A stretch of 64,000 nt of DNA from Verrucomicrobiota bacterium (GTDB lineage: Bacteria; Verrucomicrobiota; Verrucomicrobiia; CAIQCK01), in the NCBI GenBank assembly GCA_016222825.1, contig JACRQF010000009.1:1054001-1118000 (forward strand). The letters run 5' to 3'. The position numbers and the translations under genes are program-made. The notes beneath the pieces are model-generated. The model worked only from the letters and a program-made list of their open reading frames with translations. It was not told where the DNA came from and ran no database searches. Shown here one piece after another: positions 25,562-31,875 of this stretch. The stretch's first letter is position 1, and the number at the start of each line of letters is the position of its first letter.

Positions 25562-25721
25562 GAGTGATGCGTGATGAGTGAAGCCGGGACAAATGGACGG
25601 CGACAGCCATCTCCTTGTGCGCATCGGCAGGCTTTCCTGACGTTGTGTTCGTCCCCCGCTTTGCGCCGTTCATCCCACGTCACGCGCCCCCCGTCACTCC
25701 TCACTCCGCATTCCTCACTCT
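25562..25721. repeat. inverted pair of heptamer tandem repeats in gspH leader region
   Basis: The left arm at 25562-25582 has three heptamers (GAGTGAT, GCGTGAT, GAGTGAA). The right arm at 25694-25721 has four (TCACTCC, TCACTCC, GCATTCC, TCACTCT). The arms are largely complementary, so the unit could fold into a long imperfect hairpin. It begins just after the gspG stop and ends at the codon before the gspH cleavage glycine, so most of the gspH leader is repeat-derived. The sequence reads differently from the codon-biased DNA around it. Confidence 0.75.
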
Positions 25722-26311
25722 CCGGCTTCACGCTGATTGAAACGATTGCGGTGATCGTGATCATCATGCTGGTGATCGGCCTCGGCATGCCGACGTTCCT
25801 GCGGACCTATCGCGGCGAGGTCGTGCGCAGCGAGACGAGCCTGCTGCGGTCCACCATCCAGCACGCGCGCTACCAGGCGATCGTCCGCCAGCACGCGATG
25901 TCGTTAAACATGGATTTCGCACAACAAGCTTATTGGATTGAGATGCCGGACATCGTCGAAACCAACATGGTGTTGCAGGTGCTGAGCCTGAGCACCAACG
26001 CGCTGGCCTTCGCCGACGGCACCGTCCCCGAAACCACCCTGATGACCGACGACCTCTCCACCAACGCCGTCGTGGTCGCGCTGCCCACGTCCACCCGCCA
26101 CGAGATGGTTTCACCCGCGCGCCTCGTGCAACTGGAAGGCACGGACGGCGTCGTGACCGCCAGCGGCACTGCCACGGTCACGTTCTATCCCAACGGCGCC
26201 TGCCAGGGCGGCGTCATCACGCTCGGCGGCGACGGCAACGACACGGTGGCGATTGATCTGGACCCGTTGACATCGCTCTCCAAACTGCTGCCCAGTGCGT
26301 CCATGAGATGA
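25574..26311 (+). CDS. gspH: minor pseudopilin, GspH-like, with long leader
   Basis: A 245-residue minor pseudopilin. The cleavage motif SG|FTLIETIAVIVIIMLVIGLG is preceded by a leader of about 51 residues, unusually long and rich in Ser, His, Pro and Arg, because it is encoded by a heptamer repeat. The ATG at 25574 is used (a GTG at 25571 is in frame); no start closer to the cleavage site exists in this frame. After the hydrophobic helix comes SETSLLRSTIQHARYQAIVRQ, typical of GspH, and a beta-rich C-terminal domain with TATVTFYPNGACQGG, a known GspH segment. Translation of the leader through the repeat hairpin may limit its dose. Minor pseudopilins prime the piston tip. Confidence 0.82.
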   Translation: MSEAGTNGRRQPSPCAHRQAFLTLCSSPALRRSSHVTRPPSLLTPHSSLSGFTLIETIAVIVIIMLVIGLGMPTFLRTYRGEVVRSETSLLRSTIQHARYQAIVRQHAMSLNMDFAQQAYWIEMPDIVETNMVLQVLSLSTNALAFADGTVPETTLMTDDLSTNAVVVALPTSTRHEMVSPARLVQLEGTDGVVTASGTATVTFYPNGACQGGVITLGGDGNDTVAIDLDPLTSLSKLLPSASMR

Positions 26312-26318
26312 CACGCCT

Positions 26319-26789
26319 ATGCGCTGCCCTTCACGTTTCACGTTTCACGTTTCACGCTCCGGCTTCACGCTGCTGGAAGTGATGCTGGCGGTGGCCATCG
26401 TCGGCACGGCGCTGTTCACCATCGCGATGGCCATCGGCCGCTGCACCGACGCGGCCAAGAACGCCAGCAACTACACCGTCGCGCACGACCTGGCAGAGCT
26501 GAAGCTGCTGGAGTGCGCCAACCCAACCAATTTCACCGAGGGCATCACCACGGGCGATTTCGGTGAGAATTTCCCCGCCTACCAGTGGCAGCGCGAGATT
26601 GTCATGGACGCGAGCCAGCTCGAATCGCTTTTCAAGCAGACGCTCACCATCAAGTGGAAGGAGCGGAACCGGGAATACGACGTGACGCTGAACACGTTCC
26701 TCTACAATCCGAGCGCCACCTCCAACTCCATGGGCAACGCGCTCGGCTCCAGCAGCCGCGGCGGGGCCGGCGCGGGAGGGAACCGATGA
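26319..26789 (+). CDS. gspI: minor pseudopilin, GspI-like
   Basis: A 156-residue minor pseudopilin. The leader (MRCPSRFTFHVSRSG) is short and is encoded by a four-copy heptamer repeat; cleavage follows Gly and the helix begins FTLLEVMLAVAIVGTALFTI, with Glu at mature position 5. The mature part has the GspI-like run DLAELKLLECANPTNF and a beta region YQWQREIVMDASQLESL, then TLTIKWKERNREYDVTLNTF, ending in a Gly/Ser/Ala tail. It lies 7 bases after gspH and its TGA overlaps the gspJ ATG. Its assignment to GspI follows from length, motif and position between gspH and gspJ. Confidence 0.82.
   Translation: MRCPSRFTFHVSRSGFTLLEVMLAVAIVGTALFTIAMAIGRCTDAAKNASNYTVAHDLAELKLLECANPTNFTEGITTGDFGENFPAYQWQREIVMDASQLESLFKQTLTIKWKERNREYDVTLNTFLYNPSATSNSMGNALGSSSRGGAGAGGNR
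26330..26357. repeat. heptamer tandem repeat in gspI leader
   Basis: Four consecutive heptamers TTCACGT, TTCACGT, TTCACGT, TTCACGC. Because 7 is not a multiple of 3, the array reads through all frames and gives the peptide SRFTFHVSR immediately before the pseudopilin cleavage site. The array lies wholly inside the 15-codon leader. Confidence 0.85.
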
Positions 26790-27640
26790 GCGGACATGGA
26801 ATGGAGCATTGGAGTGGCGGGGTATTGGAGTGGTGGAGACTCCAAGGACGAAAGTCCCTCCTCCATCCCAATACTCCATCACTCCATCGCTCCATCACTC
26901 CATTTCCCGTCCGCCGCGCCGGCTTCACACTCATCGAACTGTTGCTGGCAACGGCGATCATGGCGAGCATCCTGGCGGCAGTGTTGTTGACGTGGAACAC
27001 CGGGCTGGCGGCGTTGAAGCGAAGCCGCGACCTGACGGAAAACCTCCAGCGCCAGCGCGCGCTGCTGGATCTCGTGTCACGATCGTTCCGCACCGCGATC
27101 TTCTCGCAGGAGAACGCCACTTGGTATGTGTGGGACACGCAGGACAACGGCGACGGCGACGCTGTCAGCTTCGTCGCCACCGATGTGCCGGCGGTGGGCA
27201 CGGCCGCGCAATCCGGTGGCGTGCCGCAGCGCATCCAGTTCTCGCTAGAGCCGGACGAGAGCGGTCAACTGGCGATGATGGCGCGCGCGAAGAATTTTCT
27301 GGCGGCGGACGTGGAGACGGCGGGCCAGACCATCCGGCTGGCCAACTGGGTAAAGACCTTCAACATGCGCTACTACGACGCGCCCAACGACCAATGGCTG
27401 GACACCTGGGACGATCCCAACACGATGCCGGCGTCGCTGGAGATGACCATCACGATGGCCAGTTCCAATCCGAACCAGGCGGACGTGACGCTGGCGAAGG
27501 TCATTGACATCCCATGCACCGCCTCGGCGCAGATCGGCACCGTGCCGATAGCCACGCGCAGCAGGACGACGGGACGGCCCGGCGCGCCGGCGGGCGGTTC
27601 CGGTGGCGGCACGGGTGGCGCTCCCAGCAGCGGCAGTTGA
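26786..27640 (+). CDS. gspJ: minor pseudopilin, GspJ-like, with long leader
   Basis: A 284-residue minor pseudopilin. GGAGGG lies 5 bases before the ATG at 26786, an unusually good ribosome site, and the ATG overlaps the gspI stop. The leader is about 46 residues (rich in Trp, His, Ser, Pro, Arg) and is encoded by an inverted repeat of octamers. The cleavage motif is RAG|FTLIELLLATAIMASILAAV. After the helix come RSRDLTENLQRQRALLDLVSRSFRTA, part of which (LLDLVSRSFRTAIFS) is typical of GspJ, then a beta-rich domain and a Gly/Pro/Ser-rich C-terminal tail of about 35 residues. GspJ forms a tip complex with GspI and GspK. Confidence 0.85.
   Translation: MSGHGMEHWSGGVLEWWRLQGRKSLLHPNTPSLHRSITPFPVRRAGFTLIELLLATAIMASILAAVLLTWNTGLAALKRSRDLTENLQRQRALLDLVSRSFRTAIFSQENATWYVWDTQDNGDGDAVSFVATDVPAVGTAAQSGGVPQRIQFSLEPDESGQLAMMARAKNFLAADVETAGQTIRLANWVKTFNMRYYDAPNDQWLDTWDDPNTMPASLEMTITMASSNPNQADVTLAKVIDIPCTASAQIGTVPIATRSRTTGRPGAPAGGSGGGTGGAPSSGS
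26796..26903. repeat. imperfect inverted repeat of octamers in gspJ leader
   Basis: The right arm at 26872-26903 has four octamers (TACTCCAT, CACTCCAT, CGCTCCAT, CACTCCAT). The left arm at 26796-26838 carries the complementary pattern (ATGGA, TTGGAGTGG repeated). About 33 bases separate the arms, so a long imperfect hairpin can form in the mRNA right after the gspJ start codon. It ends 9 codons before the pseudopilin cleavage glycine. Confidence 0.78.
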
Positions 27641-27649
27641 GATGACAGG

Positions 27650-28741
27650 ATGAACAACAGCGGCCTCAAAATTCAGCGGCAGACGGAACGACGGGACGGC
27701 GCGATCCTGATCGTCGTGCTCTGGGTGGTGTTGTTGTTGTCGCTGATGGTCAGCACGTTCGCGTTCACGATGCACATCGAGACACGGCTGACGAGCTACC
27801 ACGACCGCGAGTTGAAGGCGAAGGCGCTGGCGTGGGCGGGCGTTGAGTTCGAGAAGGCCCTGCTGGCGGCGAAGACCATGAAGGCCGGCCAATACAACAG
27901 CTCCGACGGTTCGGTGCGCTCGTTCTCCCCGACCCCCGCCGACTACTACTCGGAGCCGTGGCGCAACAACCCCGACCTGGTGGAACGCGCGCTCACCGGC
28001 AACCCGGAGGACGGCACGTTCACCGTGCAAGTGGTGGATGAGCAGTCCAAGCTCAACGCCAACGTCGTCTCGCCGGAGCAGTGGAAGGTGCTGTTGCGGC
28101 TCAGCGGCGTGGATACAGAAACCTCCAACATGATTGTTGACTCCATCGGCGACTGGATAGACAAAGACAGTGCGAACAAGTTGAATGGAGCCGAAGACGA
28201 TTACTACATGGGGTTGTCGCCCGACCAGGGCGGCCCCTATCATAGCAAGAACGCTTCACTGGACAGAATCGAGGAACTGCTGTTGATTCGTGGAATGACG
28301 CCGGACATTTTCTATGGCCATCAAGGACAGTCGGCGACGGACGCCGCCTACACCGGCATTGCCCAGTTCCTGACCACGCTGCCGTTCACCAAGGTCAACG
28401 TGAACACCGCCTCCAGCCAGGTGCTGCAATGTGTCCCCGGCGTCACCGCCCAACTGGCCGAGCAGCTCATCCGTTACCGCCAGGGCGACGACGGCATTGA
28501 CGGCACCGACGACGACAAGCCCTTTCAGGACACCGGCTCCATCGCCACCGTCTGGAGCGGCACCATGTCCCGCAACGAAATGCGCGCGCTCGACCGGTAT
28601 CTCGGCGTGACGAGTTCCTTCTTCACCGTCTATTCCACCGGCGCGGTCGGCAACGTCCGCCGGATGGTCGTCGCCACCCTCTTCCGCCACACCGACGGAA
28701 GTTTCTCGACCGTCAGTTGGAACGAATTGACACCGCGCTGA
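27650..28741 (+). CDS. gspK: minor pseudopilin GspK-like
   Basis: A 363-residue GspK-like tip pseudopilin. The N-terminus is RRDGAILIVVLWVVLLLSLMVSTFAF, which keeps the GspK pattern (ilivvlwvv) rather than the FTLIE motif, with a leader of about 17 residues. The mature domain has AWAGVEFEKALL, then DEQSKLNANVVSPEQW, the SAM-like helical domain containing DSIGDWID and LDRIEELLLIRGM, and TKVNVNTASSQVLQCVPG, all typical of GspK. It lies 9 bases after gspJ. It should cap the pseudopilus with GspI and GspJ and link it to the secretin. Confidence 0.9.
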   Translation: MNNSGLKIQRQTERRDGAILIVVLWVVLLLSLMVSTFAFTMHIETRLTSYHDRELKAKALAWAGVEFEKALLAAKTMKAGQYNSSDGSVRSFSPTPADYYSEPWRNNPDLVERALTGNPEDGTFTVQVVDEQSKLNANVVSPEQWKVLLRLSGVDTETSNMIVDSIGDWIDKDSANKLNGAEDDYYMGLSPDQGGPYHSKNASLDRIEELLLIRGMTPDIFYGHQGQSATDAAYTGIAQFLTTLPFTKVNVNTASSQVLQCVPGVTAQLAEQLIRYRQGDDGIDGTDDDKPFQDTGSIATVWSGTMSRNEMRALDRYLGVTSSFFTVYSTGAVGNVRRMVVATLFRHTDGSFSTVSWNELTPR

Positions 28742-28749
28742 CAGCCCCC

Positions 28750-30234
28750 ATGAAATCGAAAGCACTTCATCGCATCGGCATCGCGTTCAGCGCCGCGGGA
28801 CTTGAAGTCGCCGAGACCGCGCACGACGGCGGCCGTTTGCGCATCGTGCGGAGCGAGACGTTTGCCGTTGCGGCGGCCCCGGCCAACGGCGACAAGGCGG
28901 CTCCGGCCGGCCCGGCGTGGCCGGTCGAAAAACTGAAGCCGTTCCGGCCGGCGGCGGCGCGCGGCGTGCCCGTCTCCGTCGGCTTGCGTTCGGCGGACGT
29001 GTTCTGCCGGCTTGTCACGCTGCCGACGGCCACCGACAGCGAGCTGCGGCCGATGCTGGAGATGCAACTGGAGAACCTCTCGCCGCTGCCAACCGAACAG
29101 GTGGTGTTCGGCTTCGAGGTCATCCGCAAGACGGAGAAGCAAACGGACCTGCTCGTGGCCATCGCCCGGCGCGACGTGGCGGTGGAGCGGCTCGAACTGC
29201 TCCGCCAGGCGGGGTTCGCCGTCGAGACGCTCGACCTCGACGCGCTGGCGCTGCTGGATTTCCTCTGGCACGAGAAGCCGCTGCGCGACAAGGAACTGGC
29301 CGGGCTGGCGCTGGTGATTTTGGAAGGCGAGACGGCGACGCTGTTGCTGGTGCATGACAACCAGCCGCATTCGATCATGGCCGTGCCGCTGGCCGGCGAC
29401 GCATCGGTGGAGGATGCGGCCGCGCAGATCGGCGGCGAACTGCACCTGGCGCAGACCGCCGTGCAAGCGTCGCAGCCTGAGGCAGTCTGGCCGGTGGTGC
29501 GCGTGTTGCAGCGTTCCGGCGAGGGCACGCCGGGCGCCCGGCTCGACCCGAAGGCTCTCGCCGCCGCGCTGGCCGGCCAGCTCGGCGTGGCCTGCGAACC
29601 GCTGGAGTTGAGCGAGAAGCAGCGCGCCGGCCTTGGCGCGGTGGGCCTTTGCGTGCGCGTCGCGTCGGGCCGCGCGCGGATGAACCTCGTGCCGGCCGAG
29701 TATCTGGCGGAGCGCCGCCGCCTCGCGCGCAAACGGCAGTTCAAGCTGGCGGCGATTGCGCTGGCGGCGCTCTACGGCTTGATCATCGCGGGCGCGGTGG
29801 CCGCGTTCGCCTGGCAGTTCAACCAGCTCGGCGCTCTGGAGGCCGAAGCCGACGACCTGAAGACGCCCTACGACCGCGCGGTCGCATTGCAGGCCGACCT
29901 GCGCGTGTTGCAGGAATACGTCAGCAACCGCAGCGTGCCGCTGGAGATTTTTGCCGAGCTTCACAAGCTGAAGCCGGACGCGGTGTGCCTGACGGAGATT
30001 CACTTCACCGACGGCGAGCAGGCGTCGCTGAGCGGCTACGCGTCGTCAGCCTCCGTCGTCAGCGAGTTCGAGTCGAAGCTTCAGAAGTCGTCCTATTTCC
30101 CCGGCGGCACGGCGCTCTCGCCGCTGACCAACCAGAAGGTGGCCGGCAACGTGGTGGTGCGCTTCACCATCCAGTGCAAGATCAAGAAGGCGCCGAAACA
30201 CGAGGCGGCCGAGAGACGCCGTCGTCAGCGGTAA
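28750..30234 (+). CDS. gspL: GspL-like (PilM-PilN fused) platform protein
   Basis: A 494-residue protein joining a cytoplasmic actin-like domain (about 1-320) to one membrane segment (LAAIALAALYGLIIAGAVAA, about 334-353) and a periplasmic ferredoxin-like domain (about 355-480). This is the GspL layout, equal to PilM plus PilN in one chain. The actin-like part opens IGIAFSAAGLEVAETAHDGG and has LRPMLEMQLENLSPLPTEQV, a GspL/PilM segment; the canonical DIG loop is degenerate. The periplasmic part has LRVLQEYVSNRSVPLEIFAELHK (quoted in part: NRSVPLEIFAELHK), typical of PilN. ATG 28750 is taken, 8 bases after the gspK stop; an upstream open frame to 28717 overlaps gspK. Confidence 0.87.
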   Translation: MKSKALHRIGIAFSAAGLEVAETAHDGGRLRIVRSETFAVAAAPANGDKAAPAGPAWPVEKLKPFRPAAARGVPVSVGLRSADVFCRLVTLPTATDSELRPMLEMQLENLSPLPTEQVVFGFEVIRKTEKQTDLLVAIARRDVAVERLELLRQAGFAVETLDLDALALLDFLWHEKPLRDKELAGLALVILEGETATLLLVHDNQPHSIMAVPLAGDASVEDAAAQIGGELHLAQTAVQASQPEAVWPVVRVLQRSGEGTPGARLDPKALAAALAGQLGVACEPLELSEKQRAGLGAVGLCVRVASGRARMNLVPAEYLAERRRLARKRQFKLAAIALAALYGLIIAGAVAAFAWQFNQLGALEAEADDLKTPYDRAVALQADLRVLQEYVSNRSVPLEIFAELHKLKPDAVCLTEIHFTDGEQASLSGYASSASVVSEFESKLQKSSYFPGGTALSPLTNQKVAGNVVVRFTIQCKIKKAPKHEAAERRRRQR

Positions 30235-30253
30235 CCCACAAACCCGGAACATC

Positions 30254-30841
30254 ATGGCACTTTCTCATCGAGAAAAAATCCTGGCGGGCGCCTCGGCGGC
30301 GGTGGTGTTTGTGTGCCTGAACTGGTTCGCCGTCGGGCCGGCGCTGGACAACTGGCGGGAGACGGACGAGAAACTTTCCCAGACCCGGCAAAGGATCAAG
30401 AGCTACCAGGCCGCGCTAGCGCAGGAGCCGCAGTGGCAAGCCCAGCTCCGCGAGCTGCGGACGCGTTTGCAGCAGAGCGACCCCGGTCATGGCGGCGTGG
30501 ACGTTATCACACGCATCGAAGGCGTCGGCAGCCAGTTGGGCTTCAACTTCAACCAGCGGGCGCCGTCGGCGCCGGTGGACCGCGACCGTTACACCGAGAA
30601 GTCGGCGACGTTCACCTACCAGTGCCAGTGGCCCGGCATGGTCCGGTTCCTGTTCACGTTGACCAAGCAACCGGAAATCTACCGCGTCACATCGCTGCGG
30701 CTGCGGGCCGAGTCCAGGGACCCCAGCCAGCTTGCCGGCGACATGACCATCGTCACTTACTACCTGACCGGCAGTGAAGCCGGCACGGCGCGAAAGAAAC
30801 CCGTGGACACACCTGTGCCGGAGCGACAGGATAAACCGTGA
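30254..30841 (+). CDS. gspM: GspM/PilO-like platform protein
   Basis: A 195-residue bitopic protein: short cytoplasmic start (MALSHREK), membrane segment ILAGASAAVVFVCLNWFAV, coiled-coil region with the regular pattern WRETDEKLSQTRQRIKSYQ, and a periplasmic ferredoxin-like domain from about 85 with ATFTYQCQWPGMVRFLFTL and PEIYRVTSLRLRAE, as in PilO/GspM. It follows gspL by 19 bases, the usual pairing, since the two form a heterodimer in the membrane platform. Sequence conservation in the family is low, so the call rests on topology and gene order. Confidence 0.83.
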   Translation: MALSHREKILAGASAAVVFVCLNWFAVGPALDNWRETDEKLSQTRQRIKSYQAALAQEPQWQAQLRELRTRLQQSDPGHGGVDVITRIEGVGSQLGFNFNQRAPSAPVDRDRYTEKSATFTYQCQWPGMVRFLFTLTKQPEIYRVTSLRLRAESRDPSQLAGDMTIVTYYLTGSEAGTARKKPVDTPVPERQDKP

Positions 30842-30854
30842 ACAACGCTGCGAG

Positions 30855-31760
30855 ATGAACATGTCTCCTTTGGCGAAACAACGACGGAAGCGCAGGATCG
30901 CGGCGCGATGGCTGGCCGCCGCGTGCGGCGGGCTGCTGGCTGCGCTTGTTCTGGCTGCATCGGCGCAGACCCCCGTTCCTGTTGCCGTGGCGTCACCGTC
31001 CGGCGCCGCCGCGCAGACCAACACCGTCAGCCAGACCGCGCCGGCGGCCTCCACGAACGCCGTCTCGCTCGTCGAGGCGCTCCAAAGTGATCCGGGGTTC
31101 CAATCCTACACCAACCTTCTCGAACATTCGCTGTTCGTCCCGGCTTCCAACATCGGCGGCGGCAGCGACGCGGGCGACACCGGCCCGACGTTCGCCGGCG
31201 GCCTGCGGCTGACCGGTTTCTTCGTCCGCGGCAAGATGATCGAGGCCAGCCTCGAAGACCGCAACGAGCTGGACAAGAAACTGTTCGTCAAGATGGGCGA
31301 CGTGATTGCCGACACGGAAATCAAAGTCGTTGGCTTCGACCTGCGCGGCCGGGCCGTGTTGCTGAAGAAAGGCGACGAGGAAGGCCGGCTCGAATACGAG
31401 AGCGAAACCATGCCCGCGCCGGCGACCGCTGGCAAACCCGGCGCTCCGGGCGCGCCCGCCGTCCCCGGCGCTCCCGGCGCGGCGATGCCGCGGCCCGGCA
31501 TGCCGCCGACGCCGCAACCTGGCATGCCCGGCGGCGTCCGGCCTGCCATGCCCGGCGGCGTGCGATCCGGCGCTACCAGCGCGAGAGCCGCAGCCGCCGG
31601 TGCTGGCGACGACTCAAACTCGCAGGCGTCGCGGAGACAGTCGCGCCAGCAAACGATCGCGCGGCTGCAACAGATGCTGCAAACCACCACCGATCCGGCG
31701 GCGAAGCAGCGGTTGCAGAGCTACATCCAGATGCTGGAGAAAGCCAACGCGCAGGAGTAG
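30855..31760 (+). CDS. secretin-adjacent periplasmic linker protein (possible GspC/PilP role)
   Basis: A 301-residue protein with a basic start (KQRRKRRIAARW) and one hydrophobic segment at about 17-36, either a signal peptide or a membrane anchor. A compact beta-rich domain follows at about 105-180 (GGLRLTGFFVRGKMIEASL, then VGFDLRGRAVLLKKGDEE), then a Pro/Gly/Ala/Met-rich tract at about 185-245 and a charged C-terminal helix with Gln-rich runs. It sits between gspM and gspD, where gspC or pilP normally lies, and no other GspC candidate is present. The start at 30855 is chosen because the frame upstream runs into gspM. The role as platform-secretin connector is inference from position. Confidence 0.7.
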   Translation: MNMSPLAKQRRKRRIAARWLAAACGGLLAALVLAASAQTPVPVAVASPSGAAAQTNTVSQTAPAASTNAVSLVEALQSDPGFQSYTNLLEHSLFVPASNIGGGSDAGDTGPTFAGGLRLTGFFVRGKMIEASLEDRNELDKKLFVKMGDVIADTEIKVVGFDLRGRAVLLKKGDEEGRLEYESETMPAPATAGKPGAPGAPAVPGAPGAAMPRPGMPPTPQPGMPGGVRPAMPGGVRSGATSARAAAAGAGDDSNSQASRRQSRQQTIARLQQMLQTTTDPAAKQRLQSYIQMLEKANAQE

Positions 31761-31875
31761 GTTCGCGGCGGCTTCAAAATCCGAAAATGAAAACGAAACA
31801 ACACGCTTGGAAGAAGGCCACCCGTTCGGTAGCCTCCTCGCGCGTTGCCAGATCAACTCAGGGAGAAGTCCGGTC

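Noticed and set aside
25551..26903. CRISPR array
   Set aside because: The units are 7-8 bases in direct tandem with no spacers, and no cas genes are present.
31600..31875. N-terminal extension of the secretin gene
   Set aside because: It lies over the end of the linker gene in another frame, and a clear signal peptide begins at 31876.
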